Source: Clostridium neonatale (GTDB lineage: Bacteria; Bacillota; Clostridia; Clostridiales; Clostridiaceae). From it: a DNA stretch of 64,000 nucleotides. The stretch spans positions 611,294 to 675,293 of the forward strand of contig NZ_LN890327.1 of the NCBI RefSeq assembly GCF_001458595.1, read 5' to 3'. Of this stretch, positions 17,328 to 26,107 are shown piece by piece. The stretch's first letter is position 1; each line of letters begins with the position of its first letter. The notes beneath the pieces are model-generated. The model was given only the letters and a program-made list of their open reading frames with translations, made no database searches and had not been told where the DNA came from. The translations under genes were made by a program, and so were the position numbers.

Positions 17328-17834
17328 GTGGAAACGATTAGTATTCAGCTAAGTCAGGAAGTATATAAATCTGATGCAGAAAAAATGGCTTATTGGCTTA
17401 GCGATAAAGAAATAGCAAGTAACTTAAATGAAGGTGTAAATGCTAAAGAGAATCTAATTAATGTTATAAACAGAATAGATATGCCTATACTAACTCATTT
17501 ATTTAATAATAATTGCAGTTTTTTTACTATTAAAGCCACATATGAAACAATCGGTTTTTTAAGATTAATCCCTAAAAATGGGGATATTGAAATAGTAATC
17601 GCAGTTGGAGAAAAGGAGTTATGGGGAAAAGGTATAGGTCACGATGCTGTAATTGAAGCCTTAAAAAAAGCGTTTTTTGATATGAGAACAAATAAGGTTA
17701 TTGCAAAAATCAAAAAAACAAATGATAGATCAAGAAATTTATTTAAAGGAATAGGATTTATGGAAGCTAAAGAATTGGATAGAGAAATCGAATATCAAAT
17801 AACTAAAGAAATGTTTTTCAAAATTGCTTCCTAG
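17328..17834 (+). CDS. GNAT family N-acetyltransferase
   Basis: 168 residues with a GTG start nine bases after AAGGAG. The GNAT core is visible: motif A region VIAVGEKELWGKGIGHDAVI for acetyl-CoA binding, followed by KVIAKIKKTNDRSRNLFKGI and GFMEAKEL. This pattern resembles RimJ/RimL and spermidine-acetyltransferase-like proteins that acetylate small amines or protein N-termini. The substrate cannot be inferred. Monocistronic, followed by a strong hairpin. Confidence 0.85.
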   Translation: METISIQLSQEVYKSDAEKMAYWLSDKEIASNLNEGVNAKENLINVINRIDMPILTHLFNNNCSFFTIKATYETIGFLRLIPKNGDIEIVIAVGEKELWGKGIGHDAVIEALKKAFFDMRTNKVIAKIKKTNDRSRNLFKGIGFMEAKELDREIEYQITKEMFFKIAS

Positions 17835-17968
17835 TTGTATTATTTATATTAATGAATCTTTTTAAATATTACGTCTAAAGATTAATAGAATTATTCAAGT
17901 ATAGTAAATTATTAAATATATTATAATTTAAGAGTGATGATTTTAAAGAACATTTTTTCTATAAATAT

Positions 17969-18015
17969 GAACCCCACAAAAATCTAAATATAAGATTTTT
18001 GTGGGGTTCTTTAAT
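17969..18015 (+). terminator. Strong intrinsic terminator
   Basis: 17-bp perfect stem GAACCCCACAAAAATCT and complement, 7-nt loop, then TTTAATTT. Unusually GC-rich for this DNA. It ends the GNAT gene. Confidence 0.85.
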
Positions 18016-18207
18016 TTCCATATTATTTATCATGCAAAATTTTTATACAATGTTTCTTTAAGCGTCATAAGGCTGAAAAGGTACTATTTTTTGATTGTGA
18101 AGATTTATATTTATTTTATAAAAAATAGAAGGTTAAATTATTTTAAATAATAAAATGGATATACTAAATATAATTGGATTAATAAAACAAAAGAAGGAGA
18201 ATATTTT

Positions 18208-20130
18208 ATGAACAACAAATTACCTAAAGAAGCTTATGGCGGAGTAGATGGAAAAGAATATGTTCCATATTTATCTGGAAAATCAAATAAAGGATCAAAT
18301 TTAGCAGTAATGATAATAGGAATAATATTAGCAGCTCTATTTGCAGCATCTACTGCTTATTCAGGCATGAAATCTGGATTAACTGTTGCAGCAGGAATAC
18401 CTGGTGCTATAATAGGTTCAATGTTTATAAAGGCATTTGCAAGCAGCAAAGGAGTTGCAGGAAAAAACATAATACAAGGAATGTCAAGTGGTGGAGAATC
18501 TATAGCAAGTGGTATGATTTTTGTGTTACCTGCAATCATATTAATAGGAAGGAATATTACTTTTTTAGAAGGAGTAAGCGTAGGGATTGGTGGAGCTTTA
18601 TTTGGTATAGGCTGTCTATCATTAGTTTATAACTACTTAATAGTTGAAGAGCATGGAAAGCTTATGTATCCAGAATCAATGGCAATTTCTGAAACTCTTG
18701 TTGCATCAGAAGGTGGCGGAGATGCTATAAAATTTATGGGAATTGGTTTTGTAATAAGTGGTATTATAAATATTTTAACAGGATCATTTTTAAATGTAAT
18801 TAATAATACTATTAATTTTATAGGAAGTAAGTTTTATAAGTGGAAGTTTTCTACTGAAGTAAATCCATTATTATTAGGTATAGGATTTATTGTAGGATTA
18901 GAAGTATCTTTATATATGTTTGCAGGTTCAGTTTTAGCTAACTTTGGTATTGCTCCATTGATAGGTTATTTCACTGATTTGGCAGATCGTAATATGCAGA
19001 CATGGAATGATGCTACAATATTACTTCATCAAATGGATGTAAATGCAATATCATCAAGTTATGTTAAGTATATAGGAGCAGGAATGATGCTTTGTGGAGG
19101 TATAATAGGAGCTATTAAGCTTATACCTACTATATTTATTTCTTTGAAAGAAACATTCAAAGCAAAATCAGGAAGTGATAAAAACTCGGGAAAGAGTTCA
19201 GGTGAAATCATGGTACTTTTAGGAGGAATTATAATAGCATTTATAGCAGCATTTATAGTTTCTCAAAGTACTACAATGGCTATAATAGCCGTGATTGTTT
19301 CATTAATTTTATCCTTATTATTTGTAATTGTTGCTGGACGTTTAACTGGTACAATAGGAACATCAAATCTTCCTGTATCAGGTATGACAATAGCTTCATT
19401 AGTTATATTAACATTAGTATTTGTTATAATGGGATGGACTACTAAAGCTGATAATAAATCATTACTTTTATTTGCTGCATTTATGGTTGTAGCAATATCA
19501 GTAGCCGGTGGATATAGTCAATCCCAAAAAGTGACATATGTAATAGGTGGAAGTAAAAAAGAAATGCAAAATTCCTTTGCAATAGCAAGTATAATAGGTG
19601 TTATAGTTGTTACAGGAACAATAATGGTACTTTCAGGACAATTAGCGGTTACAGGAGTAAATGCACAATTTGCATTGCCTCAAGCCAATTTAATGTCTAC
19701 ATTAACTTCAGGTATAATGTCAGGTGATTTACCTTGGCCTATGATTATAGTAGGTGTTGTTATGGCATTATTTTTATTCTTATTGGATTTACCAATAATG
19801 ACTATTGCTATAGGATTTTATTTACCTATATCAACAACTTCTATAATATTAGTAGGAGCCTTAATAAGGGTATTTGTTGAAAAAATGAGTAAAAGTGAAA
19901 AGGAAAAAGAAATTAGGGTATCAAATGGAATAAGTTTATCATCAGGGCTTGTTGCAGGTGGATCTATAATAGGATTGTTAGGAATTGTATTACAAGTAAT
20001 TGGGATTATAACACCTAAAACTCCATTAGGATTTGCTGATAGTAATATGATGGCTATACTTTTATTAGTAATTTTAGTTGTAGCTACTACAATACCAATC
20101 ATGTTATCTAAGGTGAACAACAATGAATAA
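18208..20130 (+). CDS. OPT family oligopeptide transporter
   Basis: 640 residues with roughly 14-16 hydrophobic segments. OPT family signatures: AASTAYSGMKSGLTVAAGIP near the start, MSSGGESIASGMIFVLPAI, YPESMAISETLVASEGGGDA, and FLLDLPIMTIAIGFYLPIST near the end. OPT proteins import oligopeptides or metal-siderophore-like chelates using the proton gradient. Ribosome site AAGAAGGAG. The next gene, a PqqD-like protein, overlaps the last 8 bases, so the two are translationally coupled. Confidence 0.93.
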   Translation: MNNKLPKEAYGGVDGKEYVPYLSGKSNKGSNLAVMIIGIILAALFAASTAYSGMKSGLTVAAGIPGAIIGSMFIKAFASSKGVAGKNIIQGMSSGGESIASGMIFVLPAIILIGRNITFLEGVSVGIGGALFGIGCLSLVYNYLIVEEHGKLMYPESMAISETLVASEGGGDAIKFMGIGFVISGIINILTGSFLNVINNTINFIGSKFYKWKFSTEVNPLLLGIGFIVGLEVSLYMFAGSVLANFGIAPLIGYFTDLADRNMQTWNDATILLHQMDVNAISSSYVKYIGAGMMLCGGIIGAIKLIPTIFISLKETFKAKSGSDKNSGKSSGEIMVLLGGIIIAFIAAFIVSQSTTMAIIAVIVSLILSLLFVIVAGRLTGTIGTSNLPVSGMTIASLVILTLVFVIMGWTTKADNKSLLLFAAFMVVAISVAGGYSQSQKVTYVIGGSKKEMQNSFAIASIIGVIVVTGTIMVLSGQLAVTGVNAQFALPQANLMSTLTSGIMSGDLPWPMIIVGVVMALFLFLLDLPIMTIAIGFYLPISTTSIILVGALIRVFVEKMSKSEKEKEIRVSNGISLSSGLVAGGSIIGLLGIVLQVIGIITPKTPLGFADSNMMAILLLVILVVATTIPIMLSKVNNNE

Positions 20131-20464
20131 TGATGAAGTTTTAAACTTAAAATTTAAAATATGTGACTATATTAAATATGAAGTAGATAAAAACAGGCGA
20201 GTTACTGTACTTGAAAAGCAAGATCATAAAATACAGAAGTTTTTTAGAAGGTTAAGATTTAAAATTCCTATGTATAAAAAGATAATGTTAGATGAATATA
20301 GCAGTGAAGTATTTATGCAGATTGATGGGATCAAAACTGTTAAAGAAATAGGTGAGATTTTAGAAGGCAGATTTGGTGAAAAAATATATCCGCTTTATGA
20401 AAGATTATTTATTTTTCTAAATCATATATACATTAATTGTAAGTATATTGAAGAAGTAGAGTGA
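20123..20464 (+). CDS. PqqD-like peptide-binding protein
   Basis: 113 residues. The C-terminal two thirds match the PqqD fold: LDEYSSEVFMQIDGIKTVKE, IGEILEGRFGE and a Tyr/Leu-rich last helix. PqqD proteins and RiPP recognition elements bind leader peptides for radical-SAM or other modifying enzymes, but no such enzyme is near. The gene overlaps the OPT transporter by 8 bp, suggesting a role linked to peptide transport. The basic N-terminal ~50 residues (KIQKFFRRLRFKIPMYKK) are outside the core domain. A terminator follows. Confidence 0.8.
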   Translation: MNNDEVLNLKFKICDYIKYEVDKNRRVTVLEKQDHKIQKFFRRLRFKIPMYKKIMLDEYSSEVFMQIDGIKTVKEIGEILEGRFGEKIYPLYERLFIFLNHIYINCKYIEEVE

Positions 20465-20478
20465 GAAATAGTTTATTG

Positions 20479-20513
20479 AAAACCGCACATTTTATAGTGA
20501 TGTGTGTTTTTTT
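20479..20513 (+). terminator. Intrinsic terminator of OPT-PqqD operon
   Basis: Stem AAAACCGCACAT / ATGTGTGTTTT with one bulged base, followed by seven T residues. Confidence 0.7.
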
Positions 20514-20636
20514 AAAAGAATATAAGAATTTAAAAATATATATTCTTTTAACGTGCTTTATTTTATAAGATACTGATAATACAGCAGCTATATGAATTTC
20601 ATATTTATGTTTCAAAGTTAATAAAATTATTTATCC

Positions 20637-20665
20637 TTGAAATATATTAAAGAGGTATATATAAT
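20637..20665 (+). promoter_or_regulatory. Promoter of the corrinoid transport operon
   Basis: TTGAAA, a 17-bp spacer and a perfect TATAAT, ending about 15 bp before the riboswitch aptamer. This is the best consensus promoter in the window. Confidence 0.75.
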
Positions 20666-20679
20666 AAATTGCGTATTAG

Positions 20680-20870
20680 TATGGTGCTTCTATATTAACA
20701 TAATGTTTAGAAGTTAAAAGGGAATATGGTGAGATTCCATAGCAGCCCCCACTACTGTGAGAGAGGATGAAAGCCAAAATTATATTTACCATTGAGCATT
20801 AAGCTTGAGAAGGAATTTGGTAAGTAATATGATTCTTAAGTCAGGAAACCTGCCATAACTTAAATCGTGT
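20680..20870 (+). ncRNA. Cobalamin riboswitch
   Basis: The AdoCbl-class aptamer is recognisable by its conserved blocks in order: GGTGC; AAAAGGGAATATGGTGAGAT; the B12 box GCAGCCCCCACTACTGTGA; GAAAGCCA; CCATTGAGC; GAGAAGG; and the 3' block AAGTCAGGAAACCTGCC. It lies between a consensus promoter and the btuF-like gene, so high cobalamin should shut off the uptake operon. The end of the aptamer is about 40 bp before the start codon, which suggests control of translation initiation or a very short terminator. Confidence 0.95.
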
Positions 20871-20906
20871 TCTTCTTTGGGCGGGAGAAAACAAGAAGGA
20901 GATAAA

Positions 20907-21851
20907 ATGAATAAACTATTAAAAAAAGTTTCGGTATTACTATTATTTGTTGTCATGTCTATAGGTTTAATGAGTTGTGGAAATAGCAATGTATCAGGTG
21001 GAAATAATGCAAAGGAATCAGCTCAATCAGAAAAGGTATCATATCCTGTTAAAATTAAAGATTCGTTTGGAAAAGAGCTAACACTTGAAAAAGAACCGAA
21101 GAAGATTATTTCTGTAGCTCCCAATATAACTGAAATTATATATAAACTTGGAGCAGAAGATAAATTAGTTGGAAGAACAGATTATTGTGATTATCCAGAG
21201 CAAGTAGAGAATGTAGAATCTATTGGAACGTTAAGAAAACCAGATATTGAAAAGATAATTGGATTAGAACCAGATTTAGTTATTGCTTCTACACATTTTG
21301 ATGAAGAAAATACAGCTAAACTTGAAGCAGCAGGTATTAAAGTGATTGGTTTATATGAAGAAAATGATGTTACTGGTGTATATGGTATGATTGAGACATT
21401 AGGAACAGCATTAAATAAACAGCCAGAAGCAACTGAGACAGTAGAAGAAATGAAAGCTTCAATTGATAAAGTTACAAAAACTGTTTCTGAATTAGAAAAG
21501 CCGAGTGTATATTATGTTGTTGGATATGGAGAAAGTGGAGACTTCTCAGCACCAGAAAATACATTTGTAGGTCAGCTTATAAAATTAGCTGGTGGAAACA
21601 ATATAGTACCAGAATCAGATAGCTGGTCATTTTCATTAGAATCATTATTAGAATCAGACCCAGATATTATAGTCGTAAGAGCAGGTGAAAAAGAAAACTT
21701 TATGTCTACAGAAGGATATAAAGAATTAACTGCTGTTAAAGAAGGTAGAGTATATGAAATTGACAATAATCTATTAGATCGTCAAGGATACCGTAATTCA
21801 GAAGGATTATTAAAATTAGCTGAAATATTCCATCCAGAAGCATTTAAATAA
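20907..21851 (+). CDS. btuF: Cobalamin/corrinoid ABC transporter substrate-binding lipoprotein
   Basis: 314 residues. A lipoprotein signal ends at LMSCGNSN (lipobox Cys), then a helical-backbone type III binding fold of the BtuF/FhuD class: KKIISVAPNITEIIYKLGAE, GTLRKPDIEKIIGLEPDLVI and AGGNNIVPESDSWSFSLESL. I chose ATG 20907, six bases after AAGGAG; an upstream in-frame TTG at 20877 is not needed. Because a cobalamin riboswitch directly precedes it, corrinoid is a far more likely ligand than the ferric siderophores bound by related proteins. First gene of btuF-btuC-btuD. Confidence 0.92.
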   Translation: MNKLLKKVSVLLLFVVMSIGLMSCGNSNVSGGNNAKESAQSEKVSYPVKIKDSFGKELTLEKEPKKIISVAPNITEIIYKLGAEDKLVGRTDYCDYPEQVENVESIGTLRKPDIEKIIGLEPDLVIASTHFDEENTAKLEAAGIKVIGLYEENDVTGVYGMIETLGTALNKQPEATETVEEMKASIDKVTKTVSELEKPSVYYVVGYGESGDFSAPENTFVGQLIKLAGGNNIVPESDSWSFSLESLLESDPDIIVVRAGEKENFMSTEGYKELTAVKEGRVYEIDNNLLDRQGYRNSEGLLKLAEIFHPEAFK

Positions 21852-21866
21852 TAGGAGGATAATAGA

Positions 21867-22916
21867 GTGGAAGCAAAGAAAAAAAAGTATTGTTTTTATG
21901 TTATTATATTGAGTATTTTTTTGTTCCTATGTATATTAGCCTCTGCGTCTGTTGGATCATCATCTATTACAATTGGCGATAGTTTTAAAGTTATACTTTC
22001 TAAAATTCCAATTATAAATAATTTGATAGATACAGCAGATATAAAAGAAGTATATGAAGTTATTATTTGGAAGGTGCGCCTACCGAGGATATTGCAGGCT
22101 TCTCTTGTTGGAGGAGCCCTTGCAGTGGTGGGGTGCACCTTCCAAGCAATATTTAGAAATTCTCTAGCAGATCCTCATATACTTGGGATTTCATCAGGAG
22201 CATCCCTTGGAGCAACTTTGGCTATTTTATCAGGAATTACATTGAATTTTTTTGGTCTAGGAATAACTAGTATTTTTGCCTTTGTTGGTGCTGTTTTATC
22301 AGTACTTTTAGTATATAAAATTGGTTGTTTAGGTGGACAATTTATGACTACAAATTTGTTATTAACAGGAACAGCTATAGGAACAATGCTGAGTGCATTA
22401 ATATCTTTACTTATGATCTATAATAGGGAGCAATTAGAAAAAGTGTACTTATGGCAGCTTGGAAGTTTTAGTTCAGCTAATTGGAATAAGGTTATATTCT
22501 TAACGGTGATATCAGTAATTTGTGTTACTACTATATTTATGTTTGGCAGAGACTTAAATGTAATTTTGACTGGTGATGATATAGCAAGTAGCTTAGGAAT
22601 AGATACAGTTAGATTAAAAAATATTTTGATATTAATATGTGCACTTTTAGTAGCATCCGGTGTATCTGTAAGTGGAACAATAGGATTTGTTGGATTGATA
22701 ATTCCACATTGCATGAAATTACTTGTGGGATCAGATCATAGATTTTTAATTTTATTTTCTTATTTTGGTGGTGCTGGTTTTATGGTTATTTGTGATACTA
22801 TTGCAAGAACAATAGCACAACCTACAGAAATACCAGTAGGGGTTATTACTGCAGTATTTGGAGCACCATATTTTATATATTTACTTTATCGTAATACAAA
22901 AAGTGGAAGGTTTTAA
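21867..22916 (+). CDS. btuC: Corrinoid ABC transporter permease, FecCD/BtuC family
   Basis: 349 residues, GTG start after AGGAGG. About ten TM helices. BtuC/FecCD signatures: RLPRILQASLVGGALAVVGC, the cytoplasmic coupling region SGTIGFVGLIIPHCMKLLVG, and a final TEIPVGVITAVFGAPYFIYL. It forms the membrane channel that takes the ligand from the upstream lipoprotein. Fifteen bases separate it from btuF and one base from btuD. Confidence 0.93.
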   Translation: MEAKKKKYCFYVIILSIFLFLCILASASVGSSSITIGDSFKVILSKIPIINNLIDTADIKEVYEVIIWKVRLPRILQASLVGGALAVVGCTFQAIFRNSLADPHILGISSGASLGATLAILSGITLNFFGLGITSIFAFVGAVLSVLLVYKIGCLGGQFMTTNLLLTGTAIGTMLSALISLLMIYNREQLEKVYLWQLGSFSSANWNKVIFLTVISVICVTTIFMFGRDLNVILTGDDIASSLGIDTVRLKNILILICALLVASGVSVSGTIGFVGLIIPHCMKLLVGSDHRFLILFSYFGGAGFMVICDTIARTIAQPTEIPVGVITAVFGAPYFIYLLYRNTKSGRF

Positions 22917-22917
22917 G

Positions 22918-23715
22918 ATGTTGAAAATGAAAGATAAAACTTTATCAGTAAATAATTTATGCTGGAAGCCTGATAATGAAAATTATATATTAAATAATAT
23001 TTCAGAAGATTTTCATGAAGGGGGATTTTATGGTATTCTGGGACCAAATGGATCAGGTAAGACTTCTTTTATACGTCATATTCTTAGATTTTTAGAGATA
23101 AAGGAAGGAAGTATTTGCTTAGATAATAGAAATATAAATAAATATTCTAGACAAGAAATAGCAACTAATATTTCTTTTGTACCTCAAAATGTTAATATGG
23201 ATGTGAATTTTACAGTTTATGATATTATCTCTATGGGAAGGACTCCGTATCAAAAGAGATTCCAGGATTTATCTAAAAGAGATAGGGAGCTTATTGATCA
23301 TGCTATGGAAGTCACTAATTGCACTTACTTAAAAGATAAAGTATTTTCCTATTTAAGTGGAGGAGAAGCACAAAGAGTATTAGTAGCAAGGGCAATAGCT
23401 CAAGATACAAAATACTTGATTTTAGATGAGCCAATTTCTCATCTCGATATTAGATATCAAGTTGAATTAATGGAGACATTAAAAAAATTAAACGAAGAAG
23501 AAAACAAGACAATTATTGCAATATTACATGATTTGAGTTTAAGTTCAGCTTATTGCAGAAAAATTGTTTTGATGAAAGATGGTTCTGTTTATGCAAATGG
23601 CTTTGTAGAAGATGTTTTAACAAAAGAAAACTTAAAGGCAGTATATGAAATGGATTTTGAAATTCATAAAGTTGAAAATAAAAAGCAGATGTTTTTTATG
23701 CCTGTTATATTATGA
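22918..23715 (+). CDS. btuD: Corrinoid ABC transporter ATP-binding protein
   Basis: 265 residues from ATG 22918, preceded by GGAAGG. The frame is open to 22858, but that would overlap btuC by 59 bp. Complete ATPase motifs: Walker A GPNGSGKTS, Q-loop FVPQNV, signature LSGGEAQRV, Walker B YLILDEP and switch His in AILHDLS. Closest family is the FepC/BtuD group. No terminator directly follows, so the small Cys-containing ORF at 23851 may be co-transcribed. Confidence 0.92.
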   Translation: MLKMKDKTLSVNNLCWKPDNENYILNNISEDFHEGGFYGILGPNGSGKTSFIRHILRFLEIKEGSICLDNRNINKYSRQEIATNISFVPQNVNMDVNFTVYDIISMGRTPYQKRFQDLSKRDRELIDHAMEVTNCTYLKDKVFSYLSGGEAQRVLVARAIAQDTKYLILDEPISHLDIRYQVELMETLKKLNEEENKTIIAILHDLSLSSAYCRKIVLMKDGSVYANGFVEDVLTKENLKAVYEMDFEIHKVENKKQMFFMPVIL

Positions 23716-23850
23716 TCTAAATTATAATTAGATTTAATAGTTTTTAGATAACACTTAATAATTAGCATTTTGAATAAATTTATTTTAATATGGAAAATGA
23801 TTGATTAATAATAATTACTATTATATAATCATAATATGCTATAAAAGGAA

Positions 23851-24006
23851 GTGGTCAAAATAGGTAAAGAAGAAAATAAATTAAATAACATAAAAGAGAA
23901 AGTTGAAATTCAAGCACCTAAAAAGATCAAATATCAATGTTTACATTCAGAGGAACCAAGAGAATGTACTTGTGCGAGAAGTAAGGGCTTAGTTTTAATA
24001 AAATAA
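23851..24006 (+). CDS. Small Cys-rich hypothetical protein
   Basis: 51 codons ending in YQCLHSEEPRECTCARSKGL. The C-x-H...C-x-C arrangement suggests a metal site. The start is uncertain. GTG 23851 lies only one base after AAGGA, too close for normal initiation, and the only better-spaced candidate is an ATA. A terminator directly follows, which supports expression. Family unknown; the association with corrinoid uptake is positional. Confidence 0.45.
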   Translation: MVKIGKEENKLNNIKEKVEIQAPKKIKYQCLHSEEPRECTCARSKGLVLIK

Positions 24007-24008
24007 AT

Positions 24009-24064
24009 AAAAGTATAGATAGACAGTGGAGTAAAACAAAATTGCCTATTTATACTTTTTTTAT
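24009..24064 (+). terminator. Intrinsic terminator
   Basis: Imperfect stem AAAGTATAGATAG / CTATTTATACTTT around a 22-nt loop, then a run of seven T residues. It ends the btu operon or the small ORF. Confidence 0.65.
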
Positions 24065-24119
24065 AGGATTTATTCTATAGAATAATTATAATTGATTCTA
24101 TATTGGAATTATTTTAAAT

Positions 24120-25799
24120 TTATTTATCTAGTTTTGACACTAAATCTTTCATGTATCCATCTTCAAAAGGACTCTTAAATCCTATATGATGAAGCATATT
24201 TTGGAAACTATCTTTTGCAGATTCTTTAGAAAAGGATAAATATTTATTCCATGCATCTTCATAATTTTCATCCATTTTAATTTTAAATTGTAAAGCACAA
24301 GTTTGAGCTATACAATAATCAATATAATAGAATGGATACATGTATATGTGCTTTTGAAGCTGCCATCTACGCCCTTCTCCTTGGAATTCATCATTTTCAT
24401 ATTTTAAATGAGGTTTATATTGTTTTTCTAAGTCTTTCCAAACTTGTCTTCTTTCTTCTTTAGTAAGTTCAGGCTTAGAATAAACTATTTCTTGGAATTC
24501 ATCTACCATACAGCCATATGGAATGAAGGCTATAGCATCTTCTAAATGCATTTTTCTATAATCATCAGCACGATTGCCAAAGAATAATTCCATCCACTTT
24601 TCTGTAAAGAATTCCATAGACATTGAATGAGTTTCAGCTGTTTCCATTTTTATATTGTTATGTTCTCTAATTTCATCATTTCTTGTAATAAATCCTTGGA
24701 ATGCATGGCCACATTCGTGAGTTATAACATCTATATCTCCACTTGTACCATTAAAGTTTGCAAAAATTATTGGGGCTTTATAAGTAAATAGCATTTCCAT
24801 ATAACCGCCACCAGCTTTATTAGGTCTGCCAAGTACGTCAAAAAGTTCATGATCTAACATGAAATTAAAGAATTCATTAGTTTCTTCAGATAATTCACTA
24901 TACATTTTCTTTCCAGCTCTAAAAATATCATCAGCAGTTCCAATAGGTGTTGGATTTCCTTCTTTAAAATAAATTCCTTCATCAACAGAATCTAAGTTTT
25001 CTAATTCTAATCTCTTTCTTCTTTCATCATGTAATTTACTTGCAAAAGGAACTAAATATTTCTTGACTTGATTTCTAAACTTTCTTACTTCTTCTATTCC
25101 ATAAGTAGTTCTTCCCATAATGTAATAAGCAAGTTCTACATAATCTTTATAGCCTAATTTCTTAGCTTGTTCAGTTCTGTTTTTGACCATTTTATCATAA
25201 ATGTCATCTAACTTATCTTTGATTTTTGAAAGCTCTAGACTTCTAGCTTTAGTGGCTGATATTCTTATATTTCTATCTTTATTAGTCAAATATTTTCCTA
25301 AAAGAGAAAGATTTAATTTTTCACCTTCATAATCAATTTTAATTTCTGCTAGAAGCTTGTTATATTCAGAAATTAATGTATTTTCTTCTTGCTTTAGAGA
25401 AATGATACATTCATCAAAAGATTTTAAATCAAATTCTATATCTTTAAAGGCGATCTTTCCTATCTTCTCTTCCAAATAACATCTGAAATTAGTATTGAAT
25501 AATTCTTTTTTATATTCAGTTTCGAAAGCTGTAACTCTAGGCCATATTGAATCATAATAATTTTGTTCATCTTCATAGAACTTATCAGTAACATTACCAT
25601 CATATCTTAATTGTACTAAAATTCTTGTTGTAGCCATTTTTTCTATTAATTCATAATATTTTCTATGAACTGTAAATTGTTCTTCTCCAGAATTTACCTC
25701 TTTAAATTTATTTAAAATATTTTTGCCTTCAGCTTCGAAGGATTCAATTGTGAATCTATCATAAGGTAGACTGCCTAACTTAAAATTACCTTTTTCCAT
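24120..25799 (-). CDS. pepF: M3 family oligoendopeptidase (PepF-like)
   Basis: 559 residues, within the usual range for clostridial M3 peptidases. Zinc site HECGHAFQGF (His361, Glu362, His365), with the third ligand in METAETHSMSMEFF. The N-terminal all-helical region and the C-terminal FKSPFEDGYMKDLVSKL are typical of the PepF/M3_not_pepF group. It degrades short peptides in the cytoplasm. Strong ribosome site AGGAGGG before ATG. No signal peptide. Transcribed alone, divergent from the sensory cluster that follows. Confidence 0.92.
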   Translation of the reverse strand: MEKGNFKLGSLPYDRFTIESFEAEGKNILNKFKEVNSGEEQFTVHRKYYELIEKMATTRILVQLRYDGNVTDKFYEDEQNYYDSIWPRVTAFETEYKKELFNTNFRCYLEEKIGKIAFKDIEFDLKSFDECIISLKQEENTLISEYNKLLAEIKIDYEGEKLNLSLLGKYLTNKDRNIRISATKARSLELSKIKDKLDDIYDKMVKNRTEQAKKLGYKDYVELAYYIMGRTTYGIEEVRKFRNQVKKYLVPFASKLHDERRKRLELENLDSVDEGIYFKEGNPTPIGTADDIFRAGKKMYSELSEETNEFFNFMLDHELFDVLGRPNKAGGGYMEMLFTYKAPIIFANFNGTSGDIDVITHECGHAFQGFITRNDEIREHNNIKMETAETHSMSMEFFTEKWMELFFGNRADDYRKMHLEDAIAFIPYGCMVDEFQEIVYSKPELTKEERRQVWKDLEKQYKPHLKYENDEFQGEGRRWQLQKHIYMYPFYYIDYCIAQTCALQFKIKMDENYEDAWNKYLSFSKESAKDSFQNMLHHIGFKSPFEDGYMKDLVSKLDK

Positions 25800-26107
25800 G
25801 TTGGTTCCCTCCTAAATATTCTTTACTTCTATTTGATTATATGATTTTATTTCATATGATTCAATTAATTATATATATTACATGTTTCTGTCTGATAAAA
25901 GGTTAAATCAAATTGAGAGATTCTTTAATTAGATAATTTTTTGATTTTATTATATAAAATTGATATACAATTGTCATACTACATTTTATTAAGTATTTCT
26001 ATTATATACTTAAATAGAATATATTGTGATAAACTGGATTTAATAGAAAAAATGAGATAATATATAGTTGTATTGTAATGAGTTTTTAGAAAATAGTGGG
26101 GGGAGAT
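25800..26107. other. Divergent intergenic region
   Basis: About 300 bp of AT-rich DNA between the divergent pepF and the sensory cluster. It must hold both promoters. No dyad or structured RNA stood out. GGGGGGAG at 26097-26104 is the ribosome site of the next gene. Confidence 0.5.
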
